Source: Intestinimonas timonensis (GTDB lineage: Bacteria > Bacillota > Clostridia > Oscillospirales > Oscillospiraceae). From it: a stretch of DNA of 64,000 bases. The first letter of the stretch is position 1, and every line of letters starts with the position of its first letter. The stretch covers positions 397,643 to 461,642 of the forward strand of contig NZ_LR130817.1 in NCBI RefSeq assembly GCF_900626145.1, written 5' to 3'. Shown piece after piece: positions 1-8,978 of the stretch. The notes below the pieces were generated by a model. It did not search any database. It was given only the letters and a program-made list of their open reading frames with translations, and was not told the origin of the DNA. A program made the translations under genes and the position numbers.

Positions 1-362
1 CTGGCTGCCTGCTGCGTGGTATCGCCAAGACCGACATCGAGCGCGGCCAGGTGCTGTGCAAGCCCGGCTCCATTCACCCCCACACCAAGTTCGTGGGCCA
101 GGTGTACGTCCTGAGCAAGGACGAGGGCGGCCGTCACACCCCCTTCTTCAACAACTATCGTCCTCAGTTCTACTTCCGTACCACCGACGTTACCGGCGTC
201 ATCACCCTGCCCGAGGGCACCGAGATGTGCATGCCTGGCGATAACGTCGACATGAAGGTCGAGCTGATCACCCCCATCGCCATCGAGAAGGGCCTGCGTT
301 TCGCTATCCGTGAGGGTGGCCGTACCGTGGGTTCCGGCGTGGTTATCGACATCGAGGAGTAA
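1..362 (+). CDS. tuf: Elongation factor Tu, C-terminal part (5' end outside window)
   Basis: About 119 residues of the C-terminal half of EF-Tu, the GTPase that delivers aminoacyl-tRNA to the ribosome. The frame is open from base 3 and reads [20 protein letters not shown], then the domain III signatures [21 protein letters not shown] and a C-terminus [10 protein letters not shown]. There is no start inside the window; the GTG at 51 is internal. The codon use is strongly biased, as expected of a highly expressed gene. A strong terminator follows at once, so tuf ends its operon. Confidence 0.97.
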   Translation, partial: GCLLRGIAKTDIERGQVLCKPGSIHPHTKFVGQVYVLSKDEGGRHTPFFNNYRPQFYFRTTDVTGVITLPEGTEMCMPGDNVDMKVELITPIAIEKGLRFAIREGGRTVGSGVVIDIEE

Positions 363-375
363 TTTTACTCCTAAG

Positions 376-409
376 ACACCCCACCGCAGATGCGGTGGGG
401 TGTTTTTTT
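376..409 (+). terminator. Intrinsic terminator of tuf
   Basis: ACACCCCACCGCA (376-388) pairs with TGCGGTGGGGTGT (391-403) and is followed by a run of T. Located 14 bases after the tuf stop codon. Confidence 0.93.
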
Positions 410-559
410 GCCCTATCAATGCTGAAACAGCGGTGAAATCAGTAGATTTTGTATCGGAAGGGCCGACCTTTTTTAAATGGGCGGGTTCTCTTTTTACGGA
501 TACCATGGTATACTGATACCACCATACAGATGGTGAAAAGGGGAGAGGAGGAGAATAGA

Positions 560-1402
560 ATGTCGACAGAGCTGCCCACTTCCAGCGCTACACCGGAGGA
601 AACGGTGGAAGTATTCGAGCAGGTCGCACGGGGGATGACCCTGACAAAGGCGCTATACGGTGTGCTTCTGTTTCTGGCCTGTATGGCGGTGATGAAGGTG
701 GTTTTGTCCTTCATTGATCGCACCATGACCCGGTTGAAGGTGGAGCCTACCGTCCATAATTTCACCCACTCCTGCCTCAAGGTACTGATGTGGGTGGTCA
801 CCGGTCTGATCGTAGCCGCCTATCTGAACTTCCCGGTCAACTCCCTGGTGACAGTACTGGGCGTCATCGGTGTAGCACTGTCCCTCTCCCTCCAGGGAAG
901 CTTGTCCAATCTGGCAGGGGGCATCACGGTCATGGCTACCCGCCCCTTTGCTGTAGGGGACTATGTGGAAGCCGGCGGCGTGTCCGGCACGGTTAATGAG
1001 ATCGGTTTGGTTTACACCAAGCTGAAGACCATTGATAATAAGATCATCTTTATCCCCAACGGTGAGATTTCGGGGGAGAAGATCGTCAACTATAATAAGC
1101 AGGAGCAGCGCCGGGTGGACCTCACCTTCACCGTCTCCTACGATGATGACCCGGAGCGGGTCAAGGAGATCATGCGCCAGGTCATCGGCGCCCATCCCAA
1201 GGCACTCTTCACCCCGGAACCCTTTGTCCGAACGACCTCACTGGGAGAGAGCAGCGTGGGCTATACCCTGCGGGTATGGTGTGCCACGGAGGATTATTGG
1301 GACCTCTATTATGACCTGCTGGAGCAGGTCCGTGCCGCCTTCGACAGGGAGGGCGTGGAGCTCACCTACAACCACCTCAACGTACACATCATGAAGGAGT
1401 GA
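560..1402 (+). CDS. mscS: MscS-type small-conductance mechanosensitive channel
   Basis: Protein of 280 residues, membrane located, opening under membrane tension to release osmolytes. Visible: three hydrophobic segments in the first 120 residues, a pore-lining helix rich in G/A/S (GVIGVALSLSLQGSLSNLAGG), then the beta domain start RPFAVGDYVEAGG.SGTV.EIG and IPNGEI typical of MscS. The start at 560 is preferred over an upstream in-frame start because GGAGAGGAGGAG lies just before it and the upstream extension is not family-like. The next gene starts 15 bases after the stop, suggesting a two-gene transcript. Confidence 0.93.
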   Translation: MSTELPTSSATPEETVEVFEQVARGMTLTKALYGVLLFLACMAVMKVVLSFIDRTMTRLKVEPTVHNFTHSCLKVLMWVVTGLIVAAYLNFPVNSLVTVLGVIGVALSLSLQGSLSNLAGGITVMATRPFAVGDYVEAGGVSGTVNEIGLVYTKLKTIDNKIIFIPNGEISGEKIVNYNKQEQRRVDLTFTVSYDDDPERVKEIMRQVIGAHPKALFTPEPFVRTTSLGESSVGYTLRVWCATEDYWDLYYDLLEQVRAAFDREGVELTYNHLNVHIMKE

Positions 1403-1416
1403 GGTGGGAACTGCGT

Positions 1417-1994
1417 ATGTACGACGACAATCTGCTGGCTGGCCGGGGCCTGAGACTCCTTTTCATCTCTCAGCTGCTGGCCTTGATCGCGGACCTGATC
1501 GGAGATGGGTTGTGCTGTGCGTCATCCTGTATATCGTGTCCTTTGCGATGGCCATTGGCGCACTGAACGTGGCGGCTCCCAGCCACCCTTATTTTGGCCG
1601 GGCCTTCTGGCTCAATATTGCCCGGGTGGTACTTACCGGCCTCACAATTTTTAGCGGCGCATACGAGCTGACGGGACTGGTGATTGTGTTCTCCATAGCC
1701 GGTTTGGCCCTGGAAGCATATATCGTCTACCTCGTCTGTACCGCGGCGGGACAGATCCTCATCATCAACGGTTATGCTACCCTGGCTGACAAGGGGGCCA
1801 CTGTGTGGAAGGTCAATCTGTTCTGCACCTTTGCCCTTGCCTGCTTCATGGTGATGGCCCTGGCACCCCTTTTGCTGATATTGGTCGGTGTGTTGGTGAT
1901 CGGCACGGCAATCGCCACACTGGTGGGCAGTCTTTTGTACCTGAAGTTCCTCAGCAATGCCTATCATATCCTGCTGGGGGCGGAGAATTTCTGA
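1417..1994 (+). pseudogene. Multi-pass membrane protein with apparent frameshift near its N-terminus
   Basis: I do not recognise the family. The likely start ATG at 1417 follows GAGGTGGGAA and encodes MYDDNLLAGRGLRLLFISQL and an amphipathic stretch, but that frame stops near 1564. The hydrophobic body, four or five membrane segments beginning WVVLCVILYIVSFAMAIGAL, is in another frame from about 1500 to 1994. The frame of the body also extends upstream to a GTG at 1404, but there it gives a hydrophilic, unlikely sequence. The simplest reading is a one-base indel between about 1480 and 1510 (real mutation or sequence error). Alternatively the intact protein starts at 1404. Translation is probably coupled to mscS. 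Confidence 0.5.
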
Positions 1995-2063
1995 AAAGCG
2001 GATACAGGCTGCCGGGAAAGCCGCGGGGACTTTTTCGGCAGCCTGTGCTGTTGAATATGCGTT

Positions 2064-2576
2064 TTATTCCGGCATGGCCAGGCCCTGGATAAAGCCGCCC
2101 AGCTTGGTGGAAAGGACCTCGCCGGCCACCACGGTATTTTTGTAGATGAGGAGCCCAGCCTCCACACCGCTCTCTCCGGAGGGATAGTTGGTGACCTCGT
2201 ACGTATACCGCTTCACCCGCTTTCCCTTGTATTGGGTGAGGTCAAAGCCCTGCTGGGCCTGAAGGGCCAGGTATTGGTCATAGGTCTCGTCGAACTCCTC
2301 AGGAATGAGGAGCTCCTCAACAGATACCGCCTCAGGTGAGACGGTCCAGCCGTAGCTCTCCAGATAAGCCACCCGGTCCTCATTGGTCTTGATGCCCTTG
2401 GGGCTGGCAGGGGCGGGGGAGACGGCGTCCACCTCTCCGGGGGAGAGGCCGCCGGCCAGGACAACTGCTCCGCACAGCGCCAGCAGCAGCGCCGCCGCAC
2501 CGGCGGCCAGCCTCCCCCGGCGCAGTTTGGCAGTCCAGATAAACACAGCGCAACGCTCCTTCCATGCTGGTCTCAA
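2064..2576 (-). CDS. DUF4830 domain protein, membrane anchored
   Basis: 170 residues. A hydrophobic helix at about 24-43 (GRLAAGAAALLLALCGAVVLAGG) anchors the protein or acts as a signal peptide. The rest matches the DUF4830 pattern: NEDRVAYLESYGWTVSPEAV, then IPEEFDETYDQYLALQ, KGKRVKRYTYEVTNYP, and a small C-terminal beta region ending GGFIQGL. Function unknown; the domain is common in Clostridia beside wall or sporulation genes. It is divergent from the pseudouridine synthase gene; the 57 bases between them must hold both promoters. Assignment is from sequence pattern memory. Confidence 0.75.
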   Translation of the reverse strand: MRPAWKERCAVFIWTAKLRRGRLAAGAAALLLALCGAVVLAGGLSPGEVDAVSPAPASPKGIKTNEDRVAYLESYGWTVSPEAVSVEELLIPEEFDETYDQYLALQAQQGFDLTQYKGKRVKRYTYEVTNYPSGESGVEAGLLIYKNTVVAGEVLSTKLGGFIQGLAMPE

Positions 2577-2633
2577 GGCATTGATATGCGGGAAGGAGCG
2601 CTGCTATGACCACGGAAAAGGAGCGAAAGCGAT

Positions 2634-3350
2634 ATGGCATTGGAGCGGCTGGATAAGATCCTCTCCGGTACCGGGCGCTGGTCCCGGCGGGAAGTGAAGG
2701 ACCTGGTGAAGGCCGGGCGGGTGACGGCAGACGGCGCGGTGGTCCGGCGGCCGGAAGAGAAATTCGACCGGGCGGCCACGGTGCTGGCGGTGGATGGGGA
2801 GCCGGTGGACGGTGAGAAATATGTCTACCTCATGCTCCACAAGCCCGGCGGTGTGCTGTCGGCCACCGAGGACCCCAAGCAGCCCACGGTGCTGGATCTG
2901 CTGCCGCCCCATCTGCGGCGGGTGGGGCTGTTTCCGGTTGGTCGGCTGGATAAGGACACCGAGGGGCTATTGCTCCTCACCAACGACGGGCCTCTGGGGC
3001 ACCGGCTCCTGGCGCCCAAAAAGCATGTGGACAAGGTCTACTTCGTCCGGGTGGACGGTAAGCTGGACCAAGAGGACAGTGCCGCCTTCCGGGCCGGGAT
3101 GACGCTGGACGACGGGCTCCAATGTCTTCCGGCGGAACTGGAGGTGCTGGAATCACCGGATACCGGTCTGGTCACGCTGCGGGAGGGAAAGTACCACCAG
3201 GTCAAGCGAATGCTGGCCGCCCGGGGCAAGCCGGTGCTCTACCTCAAGCGGCTGTCCATGGGGCCCATTGCCCTGGATCAGGACCTGGCGCCCGGCGCCT
3301 GGAGACCGCTGACGGAAGCGGAGCGAGAGGCTTTGGAGGGCCTGCGGTGA
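2634..3350 (+). CDS. Pseudouridine synthase of the RsuA/RluB family
   Basis: 238 residues. Converts a uridine of rRNA to pseudouridine; RsuA-type enzymes act on 16S U516. Order: S4 RNA-binding domain (about 1-60, ERLDKILSGTGRWSRREVKDLVKAGRV), then the catalytic domain with VGRLDKDTEGLLLLTNDG around catalytic Asp106 and the late motif EGKYHQVKRML. Length is right for RsuA. The start at 2634 follows AAGGAGCGAAAGCGAT. Whether the target is 16S or 23S cannot be told from the sequence alone. Confidence 0.9.
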   Translation: MALERLDKILSGTGRWSRREVKDLVKAGRVTADGAVVRRPEEKFDRAATVLAVDGEPVDGEKYVYLMLHKPGGVLSATEDPKQPTVLDLLPPHLRRVGLFPVGRLDKDTEGLLLLTNDGPLGHRLLAPKKHVDKVYFVRVDGKLDQEDSAAFRAGMTLDDGLQCLPAELEVLESPDTGLVTLREGKYHQVKRMLAARGKPVLYLKRLSMGPIALDQDLAPGAWRPLTEAEREALEGLR

Positions 3351-3422
3351 TCCTCTGGCCTCCACTGGAAGACGGCACTTGAGGTTCTTCGGCATTTTTC
3401 ACAAAAAAATGCGATTTCCCTA

Positions 3423-3451
3423 TTGAAAAGGGAGAAAAAAACCAGTATAAT
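3423..3451 (+). promoter_or_regulatory. Sigma-70-type promoter of the CdaR-like regulator
   Basis: TTGAAA (3423-3428), exactly 17 bases, TATAAT (3446-3451), with an A-rich spacer. 84 bases upstream of the regulator start. Confidence 0.8.
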
Positions 3452-3535
3452 AGAAAAGCCGGGTTTGACGTTGTTCAGTGAACCGGCTGTTTGAGATTTT
3501 TGCGCAATGATGCGCTGAGAAGGGGGCAACGCACG

Positions 3536-4627
3536 ATGTCCAGCCGGATTTTCCAAAGCGTGGTTTTGCAGATGAAGGACAGCACCGACCGCGCCATCGG
3601 CGTCATCGATTCCGAAGGAACGGTGGTAGCCTGCAACGAGCTTACCTGCATTGGAGAAAAGTGGAGCGGTGCGGTGGAAGCGGTGAACGCCGCTGAGACT
3701 GAGCTGGTATCCTTTGGAGGGAACACTTTTAAGCCACTGGCGGGGTGGAGCTCCCAGTTTGACTATGCCGCCTTTGCCCGGGGCGAGGATGAGACCGCCC
3801 GCACAGTGTGCGCCATGGCTGTGGTGGCGCTGAATGGGGCCAAGGCCTATTATGAGGAGAAGCACGACAAGGCTACCTTTGTCAAGAGCATCATCTCCGA
3901 CAATATCCTTCTGGGAGACATCTATGTGCGAGCCAAGGAGCTCCACTTTGTCTCCGAGGTGCCCCGTGCCGTCTTCCTGATCCGCCAGGTGGGCACCACC
4001 GACATGGCCGCCATCGACGTGGTCCAGTCCCTCTTCCCGGACAAGCAGTCGGACTTCGTCCTCTCCATTAACGAGACCGATCTCACCCTCATCAAGCAGC
4101 TGGGGGACGGTGTGGAGGCCAAGGACCTCTACCGCATCGCCGAGCAGGTGGAGAACGCCCTGAAGAATGAGCTGGGGCTGAAGGTGGTCATCGGTGTGGG
4201 CACTGTGGTGGGCCACATCCGTGAGCTGGCCCGGGCCTACAAGGAGGCACAGGTGGCCATTGATGTGGGCAAGGTCTTCGATACCGAGAAGTCCATCATC
4301 AACTATGAGAATCTGGGCATTGGTCGTCTGATCTACCAGCTGCCCACCACCCTCTGCGAAATGTTCCTCCAGGAGGTTTTCAAGAAAAACCCCATTGACT
4401 CCCTGGATCAGGAGACCCTCTTTACCATCAACAAGTTCTTCGAGAACAACCTGAACGTCTCTGAGACGGCCCGGAAGCTCTTCGTCCACCGGAATACCCT
4501 GGTTTACCGCCTGGAGAAGATCAAGAAGCTCACCGGCCTGGACCTGCGGGAGTTCGACGATGCCATCACCTTCAAGGTGGCCCTGATGGTCAAGAAGTAT
4601 TTGGTGTCCAGAGGTATCGAATCTTAA
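3536..4627 (+). CDS. CdaR/PucR-family transcriptional regulator
   Basis: 363 residues. The C-terminus carries the PucR-type helix-turn-helix (ETARKLFVHRNTLVYRLEKIKKLTGLD, about 313-340), preceded by the GGDEF-like CdaR middle domain. The N-terminal part (about 1-110) resembles the sugar-diacid recognition domain (FQSVVLQMKDSTDRAIGVIDSEG). Such proteins activate genes for uptake or catabolism of small organic acids; no such target genes lie nearby. Start 3536 is chosen because GAGAAGGGGGC precedes it; an in-frame upstream ATG at 3491 lacks a ribosome-binding site. Confidence 0.82.
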   Translation: MSSRIFQSVVLQMKDSTDRAIGVIDSEGTVVACNELTCIGEKWSGAVEAVNAAETELVSFGGNTFKPLAGWSSQFDYAAFARGEDETARTVCAMAVVALNGAKAYYEEKHDKATFVKSIISDNILLGDIYVRAKELHFVSEVPRAVFLIRQVGTTDMAAIDVVQSLFPDKQSDFVLSINETDLTLIKQLGDGVEAKDLYRIAEQVENALKNELGLKVVIGVGTVVGHIRELARAYKEAQVAIDVGKVFDTEKSIINYENLGIGRLIYQLPTTLCEMFLQEVFKKNPIDSLDQETLFTINKFFENNLNVSETARKLFVHRNTLVYRLEKIKKLTGLDLREFDDAITFKVALMVKKYLVSRGIES

Positions 4628-4640
4628 TTACACATGATCT

Positions 4641-4719
4641 GCGGCGGGGGCGGTGCCCCCGTCCTACCGAGTCTCAGTCTTGCGTTTTTTGGTAGGGCGG
4701 GGGGACCTGTCCCCGCCGC
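4641..4719. repeat. GC-rich intergenic inverted repeat (REP-like)
   Basis: Two arms of about 28 bases, 4641-4668 and 4691-4719, are near-perfect inverted copies (GCGGCGGGG ... CCTACC against GGTAGGG ... CCGCCGC), each also containing a small internal hairpin. It resembles dispersed palindromic elements seen between genes of related Clostridia and may end the upstream transcript. Confidence 0.65.
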
Positions 4720-4744
4720 TGTGCCTTATTTGTGAGGATTGCGT

Positions 4745-5434
4745 ATGATACGTCTTATCGATGTACAAAAGACCTATGACAATGGTACCCGGGCGCTCAA
4801 GGGCGTCTCCATGAAGATCGAGGACGGGGAATTTGTCTTTCTGGTGGGTCCATCCGGATCGGGAAAGTCCACCATCCTGAAGCTCATCACCGGTGAGGTG
4901 ACCTGCTCCGGGGGGCGCCTCATGGTCAATGGGTACAACCTGAACAACATCCGCCCCCGGCAGATCCCGTATATGCGCCGGACCCTGGGGGTCATCTTCC
5001 AGGATTTCCGTCTCATTGAGAAAAAGACGGTGGAGGAGAATCTGACCTTCGTCATGCGGGTGGTAGGCGCCTCTCCCCGGGAGATCCGGAAACGGGTGCC
5101 CTATGTTCTGCAGCTGGTGGGCTTGGACCACAAGGGGGACCGACTCCCCACCGAGCTCTCCGGCGGTGAGCAGCAGCGTGTGGCCATCGCCCGGGCCCTG
5201 GTGAACAATCCCCAGGTCATTGTGGCCGATGAGCCCACCGGCAATCTGGACCCCCAGCGCTCTCTGGAGATCATGATGCTGCTGGAGAAGATCAATGAGT
5301 TGGGCACCACCGTCATGGTGGTAACCCACGAGAAGGAACTGGTCAACCGCTTCTCCAAACGGGTGGTGGCCATTGAGAGCGGCCGGATCATCAGCGACGG
5401 AATGGGTGGGTATTACAACAATGAGTCAGTATAA
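4745..5434 (+). CDS. ftsE: Cell division ATP-binding protein FtsE
   Basis: 229 residues. Cytoplasmic ABC ATPase that works with FtsX to control peptidoglycan hydrolases at the division site. Walker A GPSGSGKST (about 36-44), Q-loop IFQDFRL, signature LSGGEQQRVAIARALVNNP, Walker B VIVADEPTGNLDP and H-loop VTHEKEL are all present. Start 4745 (MIRLIDVQK) is chosen over a TTG six bases upstream. The end overlaps ftsX by 14 bases, so the two are translationally coupled. Confidence 0.97.
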   Translation: MIRLIDVQKTYDNGTRALKGVSMKIEDGEFVFLVGPSGSGKSTILKLITGEVTCSGGRLMVNGYNLNNIRPRQIPYMRRTLGVIFQDFRLIEKKTVEENLTFVMRVVGASPREIRKRVPYVLQLVGLDHKGDRLPTELSGGEQQRVAIARALVNNPQVIVADEPTGNLDPQRSLEIMMLLEKINELGTTVMVVTHEKELVNRFSKRVVAIESGRIISDGMGGYYNNESV

Positions 5435-6314
5435 TATGGGTTATCACATGAAAGAGGGCTTCCACAGCATCTTCACCCACGGCCTGATGTCCTTTGCCGC
5501 CGTGTGTATGATTGTGGCCTGCCTTATCATCATGGGCTCCTTTTCCCTGGTGGCCGTCAACCTGGACAACACCCTGGGGGACCTGGAGGCCGAAAACGAG
5601 TTCACGGCCTATGTGGACGAGAACCTCACCGAGGCCGAGGCCCGGGCCCTCCAGTCCAAGCTGGAGGCAGTTCCCAATGTGGATTCGGTGACCTTTGTGA
5701 CAGCGCAGCAGGCGCTGGAGAACTACAAGCAGCGCTATGTGGACAGCGAGTATGCCGAGCTCTTTGATCTCCCCTCCGAGGTTCTGCGCCACCGCTATCA
5801 GATCCACGTGGTGGACATTGAGCAGCTGGCTCAGACGGTCAAGGATGTGGAGCAGGTGGACGGCATCGCCAAAACCCAGGCCGCTCTGGACGTGGCTCAG
5901 GGCTTTGTCACGGTCCGGAACGTGGCCGGCGCTGTGGCCTGGATCCTGATCCTGATGCTGCTCATCATTTCCCTCTTTATTATCGCCAACACCATCAAGC
6001 TGGCCACCTTCCATCGCCGGGAGGAGATCGCCATCATGAAGATGTGCGGTGCCACCAACTGGTTTGTCCGATGGCCGTTCATTTTTGAAGGCATGATCCT
6101 GGGCCTCATCGGCGCGCTGCTGGCATTCCTGCTCCAGTGGGGAATTTACAGCCTGATCGTCACCGCCATCACTGAGTATGGCGGTTTGCAGCTCATTGCC
6201 ATCGTGCCCTTCAAGACTCTGGCCCTCCGGGTGCTGGGGGCCTTCGCGGCGGCCGGTCTGGCCATCGGTGCCGGCGGAAGTCTGCTGGCCATCCGCAAGT
6301 TCCTGCAGGTGTGA
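5421..6314 (+). CDS. ftsX: Cell division membrane protein FtsX
   Basis: 297 residues. Four membrane helices (about 25-47, 175-197, 228-250, 270-290) with an extracytoplasmic domain between the first two, the usual FtsX layout. The conserved cytoplasmic segment FHRREEIAIMKMCGATNWFVRWPFIFEG is present. The start inside the ftsE 3' end matches the normal coupled arrangement. The downstream hydrolase factor is the expected partner that FtsEX activates through its extracellular loop. Confidence 0.95.
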   Translation: MSQYNMGYHMKEGFHSIFTHGLMSFAAVCMIVACLIIMGSFSLVAVNLDNTLGDLEAENEFTAYVDENLTEAEARALQSKLEAVPNVDSVTFVTAQQALENYKQRYVDSEYAELFDLPSEVLRHRYQIHVVDIEQLAQTVKDVEQVDGIAKTQAALDVAQGFVTVRNVAGAVAWILILMLLIISLFIIANTIKLATFHRREEIAIMKMCGATNWFVRWPFIFEGMILGLIGALLAFLLQWGIYSLIVTAITEYGGLQLIAIVPFKTLALRVLGAFAAAGLAIGAGGSLLAIRKFLQV

Positions 6315-6344
6315 CCTGCACCGTCCCGGGAAAGGAGAAACAAC

Positions 6345-7625
6345 GTGTCCGAAGCAAAGCGTGTCCCAAAGAAAGCCGCAGCCAAGCGCCCCAAGCGGGA
6401 CTGGCATAAAACAGTGGTGGCTCTGCTGGCCCTGCTGATGGCGCTTTTGATGATCCTGCCTATGGTGACCATGGTGTTCCAGACGGCGGGTGCCGCCACC
6501 CAGGAGGAGCTTCAGGCCCAGATCGACGCGGGAAAGTCCCAGGTGGCCGATTTGAACGACCAGATCGACGCTCTGGGTGAGCAGCTGGACAGCATCCAGG
6601 ACGACAAGAACCAGGCGCTTCAGCAGAAGAGTCTGCTGGAGCAGCAGATCAATGCCCTCACCGAGAGCATCAACGGTGTCAGCGCCACCATCGCCCAGTA
6701 CGACCAGCTGATCGCAGAGAAGGAGACCCAGGTGGCTGAGACCCAGGCCAAGGAAGAGGAGCAGTATGCCCTCTTCTGCAAGCGGGTACGGGTGATGGAG
6801 GAGATGGGCACTGTCTCCTACTGGGACATCCTGTTCGGCGCTTCCAGCTTCTCCGACCTGCTGGACCGGGCTACCATGGTCAGCGAGATCATGGACTATG
6901 ACAACCAGATCATGGACGAGTTGGCGGCCACCCGTCAGGAGCTCCAGACACAGCAGGAGAGCCTGGAGGCTTCCCGGGCCGACCAGCAGGCCCAGAAGGA
7001 CGAGCTGGAGAGCCAGAAGAGTGACCTGAACACCAAGAAGGCGGAAGTGGACCAGCTCATCGAGAGCATCAAGGCGGACGAATCCAAGCTGGAGCAGGCG
7101 GAGGCCGAGCTGAAGGCGGAGGCCGACCGCATCGATGCCCAGATCGTCCAGAAGCAGAAGGAGCTTCAGTCCCTCATCGCCGCCGGACAGATCAGCTTTG
7201 ACCCCGGTTCCGGCTGGCAGTGGCCGGTACCCGGCTACTACACCATTACATCGGTCTTCGGACCCCGAATCCACCCCATCACCGGGCGGCCGGGCAACCA
7301 CACCGGTACTGATATCGCTGCGCCCGGCGGCACCAAGATCCTGTCGGCCCGGGGCGGTGTTGTGACCATCTCTACTTATAACAGCTCCTATGGCAATTAT
7401 GTGGTGGTCCAGCACGACAACGGCATCTCCACCCTCTACGCCCACATGAACTCCCGGGCGGTGTCTGAGGGCGATGTGGTGACCCAGGGCCAGGTACTGG
7501 GCTACGTAGGTACCACCGGCTCCTCCACTGGCAACCACCTGCACCTGGAGTTCCGGGTCAACGGTACCCGGACCGATGCTCTGGACTATTATCCGTCCCT
7601 GGCCGGTCAGTTCACATACCGTTGA
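6345..7625 (+). CDS. EnvC-like coiled-coil M23 peptidase-domain protein
   Basis: 426 residues. Signal/anchor helix at about 23-48, a long coiled coil (about 52-275, Q/E/L-rich heptads with an interruption near YWDILFGASSFSDLLDRA), then an M23 LytM domain (about 285-426). Zinc-site residues are retained (HTGTDIAAP, then HLHLEF), so this copy may be catalytic, unlike E. coli EnvC. It follows ftsEX directly and is probably the hydrolase or activator controlled by FtsEX. Start is GTG 6345 after AAAGGAGAAAC. Confidence 0.92.
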   Translation: MSEAKRVPKKAAAKRPKRDWHKTVVALLALLMALLMILPMVTMVFQTAGAATQEELQAQIDAGKSQVADLNDQIDALGEQLDSIQDDKNQALQQKSLLEQQINALTESINGVSATIAQYDQLIAEKETQVAETQAKEEEQYALFCKRVRVMEEMGTVSYWDILFGASSFSDLLDRATMVSEIMDYDNQIMDELAATRQELQTQQESLEASRADQQAQKDELESQKSDLNTKKAEVDQLIESIKADESKLEQAEAELKAEADRIDAQIVQKQKELQSLIAAGQISFDPGSGWQWPVPGYYTITSVFGPRIHPITGRPGNHTGTDIAAPGGTKILSARGGVVTISTYNSSYGNYVVVQHDNGISTLYAHMNSRAVSEGDVVTQGQVLGYVGTTGSSTGNHLHLEFRVNGTRTDALDYYPSLAGQFTYR

Positions 7626-7664
7626 CGCAGGTAAAATACGGATTTTATATGGCATGAAAGGCGG

Positions 7665-7695
7665 AGACGGGGCGGCAGCCCCGTCTTTGTCCTTT
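7665..7695 (+). terminator. Possible attenuator/terminator between the hydrolase and protease genes
   Basis: Perfect 9-base stem AGACGGGGC (7665-7673) / GCCCCGTCT (7678-7686) with a GGCA loop, followed by an imperfect T-rich run (TTGTCCTTTT). The weak tail suggests partial read-through into the protease gene. Confidence 0.55.
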
Positions 7696-7713
7696 TATAA
7701 GGAGGTCTCTGCA

Positions 7714-8883
7714 TTGAAAAAGAAGTGTTTTTCACCGCTGGCGCTGGTGGTCACCGCTCTGCTGACAGTGGTGGTGACGGTGGCTGTTCTGGCTGGCATG
7801 GCCTGGCTGCTGCTGGGGCGGGCCGGACTGGGGATGGCACAGGCCATGGTCCTCATCAACACCCAGTTTGTAGGAGAGCACGATATCGACAAGGCGGTAG
7901 ACCAGGCCATGGACGCCCTGATTGAAGGTCTTGGGGACCGCTGGTCCTACTACATGGACGCCGACGGCTATACCGCCCAGCAGGAGAGCCGCAGCAATTC
8001 CTATGTGGGCATCGGCGTCACTGTCACCTATCCGGAGGACGGCGGCATGCTCATCCAGTCGGTGACCGAGGGTGGACCAGCGGAGAAGGCCGGTCTGACT
8101 GCCGGAGAGCGGATCGTGGCGGTGGACGGCACCGAGCTGACGGCGGAGAACCAGCAGGAGGGTGCCACTCTCATCAAGGGGGAGGAGGACACCCAGGTGG
8201 TACTCACTATCATGTCCGCTGATGGAGTACGCCGTGAGGTGACGGTGACCCGGAGAACAGTGGAGGAGCATCCGGCCAAAGGAGAGCTCCTGAGTGACGG
8301 CACAGGGCTGGTCACCATCAAGAATTTCAACAGCCGCTGTGCCGAGGAGACCATTGCCGTTGTGGAGGAACTGGTGGACCAGGGGGCGAAGCGACTGGTC
8401 TTCGATGTGCGCAACAACGGCGGCGGCTATGTGAACGAGCTTACAATTCTGCTGGATTACCTGCTGCCCGAGGGGAACATCTTCCGCAGCGAGACCAAGG
8501 CGGGAGCAAAACAGGTGGTCACCTCGGATGCCGACTGTGTGGATCTTCCCATGGCGGTGCTGGTCAACGGAAACACCTATTCGGCGGCGGAGCTCTTTGC
8601 CGCTGAGCTCCAGGAGATGGACTGGGGTGTGGTGGTGGGAGAACCTACCTTCGGAAAGGGATTCTCCCAGCAGACCTTCCCCCTGGTGAACGGAGGCGCC
8701 ATCAATATCTCCACCGCCCGGTATTACACCGGCAAGGGTGTCTGCCTCATCGGTACCGGCCTCACCCTGGACCAGGAGGTCACCCTGACCGAAGAGCAGA
8801 GCGCGGCCCTGGCCGCAGGCAACCTGACACCGGAGGACGATCCCCAGCTCCAGGCCGCCCTGGCGTTGCTGGAGGAGAACTGA
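7714..8883 (+). CDS. S41 family C-terminal processing protease (CtpA-like)
   Basis: 389 residues. One N-terminal membrane helix (about 8-32), then a linker, a PDZ domain (about 85-170, VGIGVTV.YPEDGGMLIQSV..GGPAEKAGL..GERIVAVDG), and the S41 core with catalytic Ser in NGNTYSAAELFA and Lys in EPTFGKGFSQ. It cleaves proteins outside the membrane, often wall enzymes or their regulators, which fits the FtsEX/hydrolase neighbours. The start is TTG 7714, set by the strong AAGGAGG eight bases upstream; longer reading frames run through the preceding hairpin. Confidence 0.9.
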   Translation: MKKKCFSPLALVVTALLTVVVTVAVLAGMAWLLLGRAGLGMAQAMVLINTQFVGEHDIDKAVDQAMDALIEGLGDRWSYYMDADGYTAQQESRSNSYVGIGVTVTYPEDGGMLIQSVTEGGPAEKAGLTAGERIVAVDGTELTAENQQEGATLIKGEEDTQVVLTIMSADGVRREVTVTRRTVEEHPAKGELLSDGTGLVTIKNFNSRCAEETIAVVEELVDQGAKRLVFDVRNNGGGYVNELTILLDYLLPEGNIFRSETKAGAKQVVTSDADCVDLPMAVLVNGNTYSAAELFAAELQEMDWGVVVGEPTFGKGFSQQTFPLVNGGAINISTARYYTGKGVCLIGTGLTLDQEVTLTEEQSAALAAGNLTPEDDPQLQAALALLEEN

Positions 8884-8890
8884 ACACACA

Positions 8891-8925
8891 GCCCCGGAAG
8901 CCAATGCAGCTTCCGGGGCCTTTTT
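8891..8925 (+). terminator. Intrinsic terminator after the S41 protease
   Basis: GCCCCGGAAGC (8891-8901) pairs with GCTTCCGGGGC (8909-8919), loop of seven, then CTTTTT. Confidence 0.92.
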
Positions 8926-8978
8926 GTGCTTTGGATAAAGGAGGGAAGAGGTGCATATCTTGTTCCGAGGTGAGTGAA

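Noticed and set aside
3278..4489. 403-codon minus-strand frame opposite the CdaR-like regulator
   Set aside because: Antisense of a recognisable gene; no motif, composition typical of a shadow frame.
5391..7655. Very long minus-strand open frame opposite ftsX and the M23 gene
   Set aside because: It is a GC-skew shadow: low-complexity Leu/His/Gly protein, no ribosome-binding site, and the plus strand holds clear family matches.
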